DNA of 26,911 nt from an uncultured Erysipelotrichaceae bacterium (GTDB taxonomy: Bacteria; Bacillota_I; Bacilli_A; RF39; UBA660), in assembly GCA_902783435.1 (NCBI GenBank), contig CACZQV010000004.1, forward strand, positions 1-26,911, written 5' to 3'. The notes beneath the pieces were generated by a model. It was not told the DNA's origin. It saw only the letters and a list, made by a program, of their open reading frames with translations, and made no database searches. Below are positions 6,767-15,570 of this stretch, in pieces. Each line of letters starts with the position of its first letter. The stretch's first letter is position 1. Both the position numbers and the translations under genes were made by a program.

Positions 6767-9122
6767 ATTCACCTACTAATAAGTTTTGAGGTTGTACTTT
6801 TCTTATTCTTAAAGACATTAGAATTGTACCTATTAGTGATATACCAATAATAAATATTACTGTTATTATCATTAAATCCATTGGAAGTATCATATTACAT
6901 TTCATTATTCCAAAACTTCTCATCATTAATCCTATATATGGATTAGTTATGTGATATGAAATAATTGTTCCTATTAGTGTAGCAATTATAATAGTTGGCA
7001 TGAATGATAATACATTTTGAATTATTAAATCTTTTGATCTATAACCTAATGCTTTTAAGATACCATATTCATATCTTCTATTATAAATAAGTGTTTTCAT
7101 TAATAAATATAATACTAATAAAATAATACATCCTGAGATAATAGACATTATTATTACCATTAAGTTAGCTACATTAATAAATGTATCCATTTGACTTTCT
7201 ATTAATTCTTCAAAGTCTACAGTAGCAATTACTGATTCACCATATTTATCTTTATATCTTTCAATAATCTTACTTGCGGCTACTTTAGAATCAAAATAAT
7301 AAGAAGATACTATATTATTTTTATCTATTATTTTAGTAGCTCCATCATATGTTAGCAATGCTTCACGTCCAGCATTATTAGTTGATTGAATGAAACCTGT
7401 AAGAATAAAATTACGTTTTTTATCTCCTACATGGAATTCTATTGCATCTCCTAATTTATAATTATTTTCACTAGCATATTTACCTGAAATAGCTATTTCA
7501 TTGTCATACTTAGGATATCTTCCTTTATAACAGTTTTCTTTATTATTTAATAATTCTGGGTTTTTCATAATGTATGCTTGGAATCTTTCTAAGTCTTTAT
7601 CTTGTATTTCATAAGCTCCAACATATTTGATTTTTGTTATATCTTTGTCATTTTTTAAATCTTTTCTTAACTCATCTGCTTTATTATTATCTATTCCTAT
7701 TACACCATCTACAAGTTCAAATGTAAGTAGAGATAATTTAGGTTGTCTTGAAAAGTTTTGATACATTGCCATAGATATAACCATTAAGAAACATAAGAAT
7801 AATACTGTTATGAAACTAATTATATTTTGTTTAACACTTTTAAACATATTCTTTAGTGATAAACTTGCGTTTAATGAAAGTATTGATTTATCTAATGCTA
7901 CATGGTTCTTTTTAAAACTATGTGTTTCTATTCCATCTCTTAGAGCTTCTATTGGTTCTACTTTTTTAATTCTTCTTACTGAGATTAATACTATTAATAG
8001 AATAAATGTAGGTATTAATAATACTGTTGTTAGGGTAGCTGGTAAGTTGAATGATAATTCGTATGGAATACCAGATTGAGCTACTAACATTTCAGTAATT
8101 ATTGGCATAAATAAGTAACCTGATACTGTACCTATTGTTAAACCAATAGTAGTTAATATACCAAATTGTAATAATAATGATCTTTTTATATCTTTAGTAG
8201 TATATCCCATTGCTTTTAATACACCTAAACTTTTAATGTTTTCTCTAATGTAGTTTGATACATTATTAGATATCATTAACATTACTATTCCAATAATAAT
8301 AATGGCAGTCATCAAAAATGATACAAAAAATATCATAGAGATAAATGTACGTGACTCTAGTGTAATATCTAAATCATATGCAGTAGATTCTATACCTTTA
8401 TCTATAAACATTTTATTTACTATCTTGTTTGATTCTTTATTCATTTTACTATTACTAGTACCTTCTTTAAAATTAACAAATAAATCGAATCCTACAAGGT
8501 TTTTGTTTTCTTTTTCTATTTTTTCATACATTTCATCACTGATTATCATTTCATATCTATTCATATTATATGATCCAGCATAGATAGTATTAATAAAACC
8601 TTTTACTTTAAATTTATATGTTTTTGCGGGTAATTTTATTTTATAAGTATCACCTATATTAATACCTCCACCAGTATGAAGATGATATGGAAGATATATA
8701 TATTCTCCTTTAATAGAATTATCTTCTTCCATTATTTCTATTTGTGATAAATCTCTATCTAATTCTTTTTTAGTAATTAAATTAACTATAGGAGTTACTT
8801 CTCCTCCATTAAACTCTATTGGTACTGAAGCAGTTAACATTTCTCTAAATTCATATTCTGTTACTGTTTTAGGCATAATAGTATCTAAATATTCATTATC
8901 AAGTTCTTTTACTTTTATACTACCACCATTGGTAGTACTATGAATTGATATATCTGATGTGTTAAGAGACTCAGCTACTTTATGAGCATTTTGTTGATAA
9001 TCATAAGTAAGTAGTCCTGATATTGTTATGAACATACTACTTAAAAGTATTAATAATACTATACAAATAGATAGTCCTTTATTTTTTCTTAGATTTGATT
9101 TAGCTAGTAATAAGTTTTTCAT
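6765..9122 (-). CDS. FtsX-type ABC transporter permease (MacB/LolC-like, two FtsX domains)
   Basis: 785 aa. The layout is the duplicated FtsX type: membrane segment 1 (about 15-38), extracellular domain (about 40-250), three segments (about 255-285, 310-335, 360-383) forming the first FtsX domain, segment 5 (about 430-452), a second ectodomain (to about 650), then three segments (about 655-680, 700-725, 745-770) forming the second FtsX domain. Each FtsX domain carries the coupling-helix motif (LGVLKAMGY, YGILKALGY). Proteins of this kind do not import; they use ATP to move or extract lipids, peptides or antibiotics at the membrane. The gene starts 1 nt after the ATPase stop (TAA-T-ATG). With the upstream two-component genes it probably forms a peptide-antibiotic sensing and export module. 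Substrate unknown. Confidence 0.93.
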   Translation of the reverse strand: MKNLLLAKSNLRKNKGLSICIVLLILLSSMFITISGLLTYDYQQNAHKVAESLNTSDISIHSTTNGGSIKVKELDNEYLDTIMPKTVTEYEFREMLTASVPIEFNGGEVTPIVNLITKKELDRDLSQIEIMEEDNSIKGEYIYLPYHLHTGGGINIGDTYKIKLPAKTYKFKVKGFINTIYAGSYNMNRYEMIISDEMYEKIEKENKNLVGFDLFVNFKEGTSNSKMNKESNKIVNKMFIDKGIESTAYDLDITLESRTFISMIFFVSFLMTAIIIIGIVMLMISNNVSNYIRENIKSLGVLKAMGYTTKDIKRSLLLQFGILTTIGLTIGTVSGYLFMPIITEMLVAQSGIPYELSFNLPATLTTVLLIPTFILLIVLISVRRIKKVEPIEALRDGIETHSFKKNHVALDKSILSLNASLSLKNMFKSVKQNIISFITVLFLCFLMVISMAMYQNFSRQPKLSLLTFELVDGVIGIDNNKADELRKDLKNDKDITKIKYVGAYEIQDKDLERFQAYIMKNPELLNNKENCYKGRYPKYDNEIAISGKYASENNYKLGDAIEFHVGDKKRNFILTGFIQSTNNAGREALLTYDGATKIIDKNNIVSSYYFDSKVAASKIIERYKDKYGESVIATVDFEELIESQMDTFINVANLMVIIMSIISGCIILLVLYLLMKTLIYNRRYEYGILKALGYRSKDLIIQNVLSFMPTIIIATLIGTIISYHITNPYIGLMMRSFGIMKCNMILPMDLMIITVIFIIGISLIGTILMSLRIRKVQPQNLLVGE

Positions 9123-9123
9123 A

Positions 9124-9885
9124 TTACCACCCCATCTTAATTAAGAAATCATTGATTTTTTTATGACGTTCTTTATCATCTGGAATATATTTACCTAAAT
9201 CACAAACTCCAGCAATTTCACCATCTTTGATATAAACAATACGATTACCACGTCTTGCACTTTTTATATCATGTGTAACCATAATAATAGATTGTCCTTC
9301 ATTATTAAATTCAGTTAATGTATCAAGTACATCTTTACCTGTTTTAGAATTTAATGCTCCAGTTGGTTCATCGGCAAATACTAATTTTGGACTATTAATT
9401 AAAGCACGGGCAATACCTACACGTTGAGCTTCACCACCAGATAGTTGTGTTGGAAATTTATTCCATAAATGACTATTAATATCTACTTTTTTTAATAAGC
9501 TTTTTGCTTTCTCACTTATTTCTTTCTTATTCTTATTAATTAGTAATCCTGATACTAAGACATTATCTAAAACACTCATTGAATCTATTAAATAATTTTG
9601 TTGGAAAATAAAACCACAATTTTCTCTTCTAAAAAGCGCTAAGTTATCAATACTCATTTTAGTTATTTCTTTTCCATTAAATACTATTTTACCTAGTGTT
9701 GGTTTATCCATACCAGAAAGTGCATATAATAGTGTTGATTTACCGGCACCACTTGGTCCCATAATTACAGTAAAATCACCTTCATAAATATCTAAATCTA
9801 TATTTTTTAATATATGTTGCATATTACCATTATTTGAAAATGTTTTACATAATTTATTTGTTTTAATTATTTCTTTCTTTTCCAT
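9124..9885 (-). CDS. ABC transporter ATPase (MacB/LolD/BceA family)
   Basis: 253 aa from the ATG at 9885, chosen because AGGAAGAAG precedes it; a longer reading to 9912 would begin inside the -10 box. Walker A GPSGAGKST (43-51), Q-loop FQQ (93-95), signature LSGGE (147-151), Walker B LVFADE (167-172) and the switch His204 are all intact, so it should be an active ATPase. The SGG-EAQRVGIARAL wording is typical of the LolD/MacB/BceA branch that pairs with FtsX-type permeases. Its permease follows directly (1-nt gap). It has a candidate -10 of its own (9911-9916) next to palindromic and direct-repeat operator sequence, suggesting control by the adjacent response regulator. Confidence 0.95.
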   Translation of the reverse strand: MEKKEIIKTNKLCKTFSNNGNMQHILKNIDLDIYEGDFTVIMGPSGAGKSTLLYALSGMDKPTLGKIVFNGKEITKMSIDNLALFRRENCGFIFQQNYLIDSMSVLDNVLVSGLLINKNKKEISEKAKSLLKKVDINSHLWNKFPTQLSGGEAQRVGIARALINSPKLVFADEPTGALNSKTGKDVLDTLTEFNNEGQSIIMVTHDIKSARRGNRIVYIKDGEIAGVCDLGKYIPDDKERHKKINDFLIKMGW

Positions 9886-9910
9886 AATCTTCTTCCTCTC
9901 AAACAACACC

Positions 9911-9965
9911 ATTATATAAAAGAATTTCTTAAATATCTTTAAGAAATCCTTAAATAATTCTTAAT
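9911..9965 (-). promoter_or_regulatory. Candidate response-regulator-controlled promoter of the ABC genes
   Basis: A TATAAT -10 (9911-9916) has no good -35. In the -35 area is a 10-bp-arm inverted repeat (9924-9947, core TTTCTTAAA/TTTAAGAAA). On the minus strand there are also ATTAAG (9960-9965), N5, TTTAAG (9949-9954) and another TTTAAG at 9928-9933, exactly 21 bp from the second. The spaced repeat resembles the CiaR box TTTAAG-N5-TTTAAG of Streptococcus. The region overlaps the histidine kinase stop codon. That the adjacent OmpR-family regulator binds here is inference. Confidence 0.5.
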
Positions 9966-11197
9966 TTTATAATTACTGAAAATCCTGGATGACTATTTTC
10001 TAAATCTAGATCTCCATTCATTTTTCTTAGTAATTCTCTTGATATATATAGACCTAAACCTACTCCGTCTTTATCTTTAACGTTACTACCTCGCTTAAAT
10101 TTTTCTAAAAGTAAAGGTAGTTCTTCATCTTTAATAGAATCTCCTTTATCACTTATTTTTATTATTAAATAATCTTTATTAATACTAGATTCTATAGACA
10201 TATCAGTATCTGCATACTTATATGAATTAATATAAATATTATCAAATACTTGTTGGAGTCTTAATCTATCTACAAATAAACTACATTCAGGAATAGTATA
10301 TTTATTTGTTTTATTTAAATAATCAGAGTTTTCTATTAACTCATAAATAATATTACTTTTAATCTCTGTGGGATTAATACTTAATTCTTCCATTTCTTCT
10401 AATGTAGAATTAAATAAATTAGTAATTAGTGTATTAATATGATCTGATTTTTGGTTTATATTTTTAAATTGTTTAGTAATTTTTTCATCTTTTGATAATT
10501 CTAAACCTAATTCTGAAGATGATTTAATAGACGCTATAGGACTTTTTATATCATGAGATAATTTAGCTACTAATTCTTTCTTAGCTTCAATAGCTTTCTT
10601 TTCTTCTAATCTTGCACGTTTTATTTCACTACGCATTATATCAAAAGCTTCAGTGAACGCTCCAAAATTATTATTTCTATCCATATCTAATGGTATATCT
10701 AAGTTACCTTCTGTTATACGCATTGCAAACTCATTCATCTTTTTAAATGGTCTTATTGTATAAATATAAAGTAATACATAATAAATAATAAATGATAATA
10801 CTTGTATAATTGAAATAATAATTATTAAATTTAAGTATGTTTTTCTATTCTTTTCAATTATTTTATCTATTTTATTATCTATTATTATTTTATATATCTT
10901 ATTATCAACTTTTATATCTACTATAGTATCTTTATTTCTATAGGCATCATTTAAGTTATCTGAAACAATTCTATTTGTTGCGTATATTAATTCTTCATTT
11001 GAATCAATTATAGAATAATCATATGTCTTTGGATATTTACTTCTATCATAAAAATTATTTTCTATTGTTTTTGATAATTCATTTATTTTTATTGTATCAT
11101 TTTGATATATTTTTTTATTATTAATAAAATTAATACTTATAAATATTTCTAATATTAGTGTTACTAAAACAATTATTATTAAATATCTTTTCTTCAT
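9950..11197 (-). CDS. Membrane sensor histidine kinase
   Basis: 415 aa. Two membrane segments (about 5-25 and 122-146) flank an extracytoplasmic sensor of about 95 residues. A HAMP linker (about 147-200), a HisKA domain with the phosphoacceptor His215 in SHDIKSP, and a HATPase domain follow: N box around 316-330, G1 box DKGDS (350-354), G2 box GVGLGL (378-383). All catalytic motifs are present. The sizeable outside domain distinguishes it from BceS-type intramembrane kinases, so it may sense its ligand directly. It starts 2 nt after the regulator stop, with SD GGAG. It should phosphorylate the regulator at 11200-11874 and control the ABC genes downstream. Confidence 0.95.
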   Translation of the reverse strand: MKKRYLIIIVLVTLILEIFISINFINNKKIYQNDTIKINELSKTIENNFYDRSKYPKTYDYSIIDSNEELIYATNRIVSDNLNDAYRNKDTIVDIKVDNKIYKIIIDNKIDKIIEKNRKTYLNLIIIISIIQVLSFIIYYVLLYIYTIRPFKKMNEFAMRITEGNLDIPLDMDRNNNFGAFTEAFDIMRSEIKRARLEEKKAIEAKKELVAKLSHDIKSPIASIKSSSELGLELSKDEKITKQFKNINQKSDHINTLITNLFNSTLEEMEELSINPTEIKSNIIYELIENSDYLNKTNKYTIPECSLFVDRLRLQQVFDNIYINSYKYADTDMSIESSINKDYLIIKISDKGDSIKDEELPLLLEKFKRGSNVKDKDGVGLGLYISRELLRKMNGDLDLENSHPGFSVIIKLRII

Positions 11198-11199
11198 AA

Positions 11200-11874
11200 T
11201 TATTCTCCATCAAAGATATATCCTTCTTTCCAAACGGTAGTTATATATTTTGGATTATTAGGATCTATTTCTATTTGTTCTCTTATTTTTCTAATATGAA
11301 CATTAAGTGTTCCATCAAGAGTAAATTTATCATTCCATACTTTATCAAATATTTCATCTTTAGTAACTAATCTTTTTTTATTATCTATTAAGTAAGTTAA
11401 TAATTTATATTCAATAGAAGTTAATTTTACTTCTTTGTCTTTTACATATACTTTCTTATTTGTATAATCTACTTTTAAATTACCATCATCATATGAAGTG
11501 TTTTCATCTTTTTTAAATCTTTTTAATGTAGCTTTTACTTTAGCTAGTAATACTCCTAGAGAATATGGTTTTTCAATGTAGTCATCTCCACCTATAGTTA
11601 AGGCAATAATCTTATCATCATCAGTATTTCTTGCGGATATAAATAAAATTGGAATATCTTTAGTTTCCCTTATCTCTTTACAAATATCAAAACCTGAACC
11701 ATCTTCTAAATTTATATCTAATAATACTAAAGAAGTATTATTTTCTTTAAAGAATTCTTTATAATCTTCCCTAGAATAACATGCGTAAGTATTTATATTA
11801 TACATATTTAGATAATCTCTTGTATTATCAGCTAATTCTTTTTCATCATCTACTATTAAACAATCATATCTCAT
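11200..11874 (-). CDS. OmpR/PhoB-family response regulator
   Basis: 224 aa. The receiver domain (1-118) has the acidic pair Asp9-Asp10, the phosphoacceptor Asp53 (LLDINLEDGSG), the switch residue Ser80 and Lys102. The winged-helix DNA-binding domain occupies about 125-222. It is the first gene of a regulator-kinase-ATPase-permease operon and is preceded by SD AAGGAAGTGA and an extended -10 (11893-11898). OmpR-family proteins bind direct repeats with 10-11 bp phasing; such repeats lie between the kinase and the ATPase at 9928-9965, which fits activation of the transporter genes. Confidence 0.95.
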   Translation of the reverse strand: MRYDCLIVDDEKELADNTRDYLNMYNINTYACYSREDYKEFFKENNTSLVLLDINLEDGSGFDICKEIRETKDIPILFISARNTDDDKIIALTIGGDDYIEKPYSLGVLLAKVKATLKRFKKDENTSYDDGNLKVDYTNKKVYVKDKEVKLTSIEYKLLTYLIDNKKRLVTKDEIFDKVWNDKFTLDGTLNVHIRKIREQIEIDPNNPKYITTVWKEGYIFDGE

Positions 11875-11892
11875 AAGATCACTTCCTTCTTC

Positions 11893-11927
11893 ATTATAAC
11901 ATAAAAAAGACTAATACTTAGTCTTTT
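11893..11927 (-). promoter_or_regulatory. Fused terminator (HAD gene) and promoter (regulator operon)
   Basis: A 10-bp perfect stem AAAAGACTAA / TTAGTCTTTT (arms 11918-11927 and 11905-11914) with a 3-base loop ends in a T-run. The HAD stop codon (11918-11920) lies in the stem. Directly after the T-run comes ATG-T-TATAAT, an extended -10 with its hexamer at 11893-11898. No good -35 is visible. It belongs to the GACTA(G/A) terminator family. Confidence 0.8.
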
Positions 11928-12427
11928 ATAATACTTTTTAAGTTATTTACTTTTTTATATTGTTTAATATTTGGTTGTTGCCAACTATCATAGTTATCGT
12001 CATCCATATCAAAGAAAATACCTAATCCACCTTGTTCTATCCAGTCATCTAAGTTTCTTAAGCAGTCATCTATTAATATATTACCTCTAGGATCTACTAC
12101 TTCACTTTTTTTACAGTAATATGGTACTAATATCATAGGTTGTTTTATATTGTTTTTCTTTTTCCAATCTAGTTTTGCTCTACCTTCATTTTCCATAGAA
12201 TGTATCTTAGTTAAAATACATGTTTTTGTAGGATCACTATGTTTTAAATAATAAATTGAATTGCTTATTACTTCAGAATTTTCTATAATGTATTTCCAAT
12301 TAGAATTATTCATATATTCTATTTTTACACTCTCTGGGAGACTAAACCTATCAGGATTTTTTCTCCATTCTTCAAATAATAATAATTCTGTATCTAATAT
12401 AACTCCATCAAAATCAATATAAATCAT
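11918..12427 (-). CDS. HAD-superfamily phosphatase, 5'-nucleotidase-like
   Basis: 169 aa. Motif I DFDGV (Asp5 nucleophile, Asp7 acid/base) is at the N-terminus, Thr73 (ILTK) fits motif II, a Lys around 85-91 fits motif III, and IDD (119-121) fits motif IV. The size and the LIDDCLRNLDDW region resemble the short NT5C/deoxyribonucleotidase branch of the HAD fold, which removes phosphate from nucleotides in the cytoplasm. Substrate is not certain. It is a single gene between two terminators; its last codons form the GACTAA hairpin stem, giving a C-terminal KD. A candidate promoter is CTGACA-17-TATTTT (12452-12480), and SD GAGGTG precedes the ATG. Confidence 0.82.
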   Translation of the reverse strand: MIYIDFDGVILDTELLLFEEWRKNPDRFSLPESVKIEYMNNSNWKYIIENSEVISNSIYYLKHSDPTKTCILTKIHSMENEGRAKLDWKKKNNIKQPMILVPYYCKKSEVVDPRGNILIDDCLRNLDDWIEQGGLGIFFDMDDDNYDSWQQPNIKQYKKVNNLKSIIKD

Positions 12428-12450
12428 AAATACACCTCTTTATATCAATA

Positions 12451-12506
12451 TAAAATAAAAAGAGGAAGTATTTATGTCAGATTAATATTTTTCTTCCAAT
12501 ACTTCC
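12451..12506 (-). promoter_or_regulatory. Fused terminator (WYL gene) and promoter (HAD gene)
   Basis: A 9-bp perfect stem GGAAGTATT / AATACTTCC (arms 12498-12506 and 12464-12472) with a 25-nt loop is followed by TCTTTTTATTTT. The WYL-gene stop (12482-12484) is in the loop. CTGACA (12475-12480) also lies in the loop, and a weak -10 TATTTT (12452-12457) follows after 17 bp. The arrangement matches that at 5539-5575, where TGACATAA is also in the terminator loop. Confidence 0.6.
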
Positions 12507-12952
12507 AATTTAGATATTCTATTTAAATAAAAATGTCTTATTTCTTGTTTGTTTTCACAAAAAGCTGCTACTCCCCATTCATTATCTAATATCATTAATT
12601 CATATGGTCTTATTACTCTTTTTGTTTGTGAATCATGTTCTTTTGAATAATATTCTATATAACATTTATTTCTATTATTAATTGCTTTACTAAGAGAATT
12701 ATATAATTCTTTATTATCTATAGGAATAGATTTATTTTTTTGATTAGGTATTTTAATATCTTGATTTAAATAATATCCTCCATATCTACCCCTAATTGAT
12801 TCAATATAAATACCAGCATATTCTAATTCTTGTTTATATTCTCTTATCATTCTTTCTGATACTTCTATTTTTTCTGATAGTTCTTTTATACTATATTTTT
12901 TACCATTTTGAAGTAATCTAAGTAAAGTAATTGTATTTGATAATTTAGACAT
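12482..12952 (-). CDS. Short HTH-WYL transcriptional regulator
   Basis: 156 aa. An HTH_11/DeoR-like winged helix fills about 5-58 (SIKELSEKIEVSERMIREY is the recognition unit). A WYL-type domain fills about 79-152, with the Arg-Pro-Tyr-Glu (RPYEL), a WGV/Ala strand and the closing FYLNRI strand; in place of the W-Y-L triplet one sees EWGVAAF. Such regulators sense a ligand or nucleic acid through WYL. Usual members are about 300 aa, so this is a compact version lacking the extra C-terminal domain; it is not clearly truncated, as it ends at a proper terminator. It is the last gene of the ABC-2 operon (11-nt gap, SD AGGTGAT) and may regulate it. Confidence 0.85.
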   Translation of the reverse strand: MSKLSNTITLLRLLQNGKKYSIKELSEKIEVSERMIREYKQELEYAGIYIESIRGRYGGYYLNQDIKIPNQKNKSIPIDNKELYNSLSKAINNRNKCYIEYYSKEHDSQTKRVIRPYELMILDNEWGVAAFCENKQEIRHFYLNRISKLEVLEEKY

Positions 12953-12963
12953 CTTATCACCTA

Positions 12964-13356
12964 CTATTCTGGTATTGTCACTAATGATATATTTCTGAAT
13001 TTATCTACTCTTATGTTTAATTTTTCTTCTTTTTCTACTTTTTTAGTTCTTATATCAATATATTTAAATGTAATAGTAGTTTTACCTCTTCTTAATCCTT
13101 TAAATACGTAGTTAGTAGATATTTTTCCTCCTACTAAGCCATTTTTATTTTCGTTTTCTAATTCATATTTTTTATAAAATTTTACTATAGTAGGATCTTC
13201 TATTTCATATTCCCATTTATATGGAACACCTGCATTTATCTCATATGTTAATTCCAATTTTTTAGATGTATTAAATGTTTTATGTATTACTACTATTAAT
13301 ATTGATAATACCACTAATAGTATAATACTTAATATTACTATAACTTTCTTATTCAT
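12964..13356 (-). CDS. Membrane-anchored chagasin-like (I42) protease inhibitor candidate
   Basis: 130 aa. An uncleaved-looking N-terminal membrane segment (about 5-24) places the rest outside. The outer domain fits the chagasin fold: NAGVPYKW (41-48) matches the NPTTGYxW loop position, GLVGGK (73-78) the Gly-rich loop, then FKGLRRGKTTITFKY (85-99), a characteristic strand pair; the RPW loop would be near DIRTKK and lacks Pro-Trp. Chagasin-type proteins inhibit papain-like cysteine proteases. The altered loops mean inhibition is not certain. It is gene four of the operon: 2 nt after the P-loop gene, whose TAG stop overlaps its SD TAGGAG. Confidence 0.6.
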   Translation of the reverse strand: MNKKVIVILSIILLVVLSILIVVIHKTFNTSKKLELTYEINAGVPYKWEYEIEDPTIVKFYKKYELENENKNGLVGGKISTNYVFKGLRRGKTTITFKYIDIRTKKVEKEEKLNIRVDKFRNISLVTIPE

Positions 13357-13358
13357 AA

Positions 13359-13928
13359 TTATCTCCTATTTGTTTTATAATCATTTACTTCATATCCTTC
13401 TGTTGTATCTATTTCAATAATTTTATATCCTAATTCTTTATAATCATAGATTTTATCTTTTAAATACTTAGCTGCGACATCAACCCAAATTCTAGGATAT
13501 CTTTGAATACAACTCTCATAATTTGACTGGAACCAATCTGTTTTCTTAATTCTTTCATATAAAAGATCATGATCTTCTATATTTAAAAATACTATTTCTT
13601 TTTCAATATAAGGGTATTTTTTATCTATACTAATTATACTATTTTCTGTTATATCTCTTATATCAACAAAATTCCCTGAAATAATTAAAAAATCATTAGG
13701 ACTATCAATAAATTCTTCTACTTTATTAATAAGTAATTTACTTCTTTTATATACTTCCCTATATTCATCTGCTATTTTACTAAAATCATGAGATACATCT
13801 ATATATGAAATGTTATCACTAGTAATGTTTAAAATACTTCTTAGATTATTTTTATCTTCGTGAACATTTTTTATTAATTCAGATTTACCTGTTCCAGGTA
13901 AACCAAATATCCATATTATTTTTTTCAT
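13359..13928 (-). CDS. P-loop kinase-like protein
   Basis: 189 aa from the ATG at 13928 (MKKIIWIFGLPGTGKS), preceded by AGGAGTTATT; an 11-codon longer reading is possible but has no ribosome site. Walker A GLPGTGKS is at 9-16. A strand ending in FLIISGN (around 90-100) and a lid region with YERIKKTDWF (around 145) recall nucleoside/nucleotide or zeta-toxin-type kinases, but no specific family motif is clear. There is no membrane segment. It lies between the ABC-2 permease (16-nt gap) and the chagasin-like gene, so a link to export, for example modification of a substrate, is possible but unproven. Confidence 0.8.
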   Translation of the reverse strand: MKKIIWIFGLPGTGKSELIKNVHEDKNNLRSILNITSDNISYIDVSHDFSKIADEYREVYKRSKLLINKVEEFIDSPNDFLIISGNFVDIRDITENSIISIDKKYPYIEKEIVFLNIEDHDLLYERIKKTDWFQSNYESCIQRYPRIWVDVAAKYLKDKIYDYKELGYKIIEIDTTEGYEVNDYKTNRR

Positions 13929-13944
13929 ACAATAACTCCTATTT

Positions 13945-15570
13945 TTATACTGATAATTCATTAAAGTCTTTTACTGATTTATGTGTTAAATATGTGTATA
14001 ATATTAAATCTACTATTACATAGAATAATACTGCACCTAATAGTATAATAAGTGAACTAAGTATATCTATTAAACTTAATATAACAATAATTGATCCAAT
14101 AAATAGAAACATTCCCAACATTACAGCGATAAATGAACTAGTAGATTGTTTAACTACTTCAGCACTACTTTCCCATTCTAATTTAGGATATTTTAAATTA
14201 ATAATTAATCCTATAAAATGAGATACTAATGGTACTAATACAGATAGTATTAGTATTAATAAACATTCTATAATATTTATTTTAAATTTAATAAATAATA
14301 TTATGTTTCCTATAAAGAATACTGGTGTAGTTAATAATAAACTTGAATATATTTTAGTCATTAATATGTTTTTTGTTTTTAATGGTAAAGATTTTAATAT
14401 ATTAATATTTCTTCCTTCTAGACTTATTACCGAATTAGTAATAGATGTCATATATGAAGCTGCTGAGACTAGTCCAAATATTAATACTGATAAATTACTC
14501 ATAATTAGTTTTTTAGATATATTAAATCCATTAGGATCTGTAAGTGTAGAAACAAAGCTTTCAAATTTTATACATAAAACGATAGCTATTAATATATATA
14601 ATACTAAACTAAATCCTGCATTTACTATAAATACTGGGGTTTTAAAGAATGTATTTAATTCTTTTTTAATTAAAGATTTAGTTATAGATGTTTTCTTAAT
14701 ACTTAGATTTTTTATATTTACTTTTTTATTATGAGTAGTAATACTCTTTAATCTAGAATTAATTTTAAAATAGAATTTACTTAATACTAATATAGCTATT
14801 ATATATATTATAATATTAACTATTATAAATATAAGTAATTTTACTATATCAAATTTAGTTATTAATTCTGCATATACTCCTGCGGGATAATATATCTTAG
14901 TAATTAAATCATTAATACTAGTAGCGTGTGTTACTACATAGTTATAAAAACTATCCATATTCATTGAAAAATATACTATACCTACACAGAAAGCCATAGA
15001 AACGACTATTTGAGTGACATTTTTATATTTGAATCTACTAGATATACTAGATATAATTACACCTAATATACAAGATATAACTATAGGAATAATTGGTAAG
15101 AAGAATAACATAATTATACTTACTATATAGTATGTAGAGTTAATTACTTCTGCCCATCTAATATAAGCTAACATTATTGGTAATAACCAGATCGTATTAA
15201 AGATAAGTTCAAATACATAAAATTTAAGTATTCTTATAAATAAAACTGTACTTCTTTTAATTGGTAAAGATAAAAGTAATTGATCATCTTTACAATTAAA
15301 TAATAAAGAACCAGATTTATATACTCCTTCAATTATAGTAAATAAACTAATTCCAAATACAAAGAACGACAAAGCTAATACTTGAAGATGAAGTGGTGCC
15401 ACCTTCTCAAATAATGTATTGGCATTACCCCATATTGAGAACATTATACATAGTGATATTAATATAGGTACTAAAGCACCTTTTTTCTTTTTATCTTTCT
15501 TTTGTTTAATTTTAAAAATATTCATATCACTAGTCATACATGCTTTAATTAAAGATATTAATTTTTTCAT
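13945..15570 (-). CDS. ABC-2-type exporter permease
   Basis: 541 aa, very hydrophobic, about twelve membrane segments in two halves separated by a cytoplasmic stretch around residues 270-300. The N-terminus is basic and cytoplasmic, and SLPIKRSTVLFIRILKFY after the second or third segment is the usual membrane-elbow/coupling motif; a second copy of that pattern (SLPLKTKNILMTKIY) lies in the C-terminal half. Both ABC-2 halves are therefore in one chain. Start overlaps the ATPase stop by one base, so the two subunits are translationally coupled. Proteins of this size act as exporters of peptides, lipids or drugs; the substrate is not evident. Confidence 0.9.
   Translation of the reverse strand: MKKLISLIKACMTSDMNIFKIKQKKDKKKKGALVPILISLCIMFSIWGNANTLFEKVAPLHLQVLALSFFVFGISLFTIIEGVYKSGSLLFNCKDDQLLLSLPIKRSTVLFIRILKFYVFELIFNTIWLLPIMLAYIRWAEVINSTYYIVSIIMLFFLPIIPIVISCILGVIISSISSRFKYKNVTQIVVSMAFCVGIVYFSMNMDSFYNYVVTHATSINDLITKIYYPAGVYAELITKFDIVKLLIFIIVNIIIYIIAILVLSKFYFKINSRLKSITTHNKKVNIKNLSIKKTSITKSLIKKELNTFFKTPVFIVNAGFSLVLYILIAIVLCIKFESFVSTLTDPNGFNISKKLIMSNLSVLIFGLVSAASYMTSITNSVISLEGRNINILKSLPLKTKNILMTKIYSSLLLTTPVFFIGNIILFIKFKINIIECLLILILSVLVPLVSHFIGLIINLKYPKLEWESSAEVVKQSTSSFIAVMLGMFLFIGSIIVILSLIDILSSLIILLGAVLFYVIVDLILYTYLTHKSVKDFNELSV

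Noticed and set aside
14303..14734. 143-aa plus-strand open frame opposite the ABC-2 permease
   Set aside because: Antisense to a well-supported membrane protein gene; hydrophobicity mirrors that gene, and no SD or promoter was seen on the plus strand.
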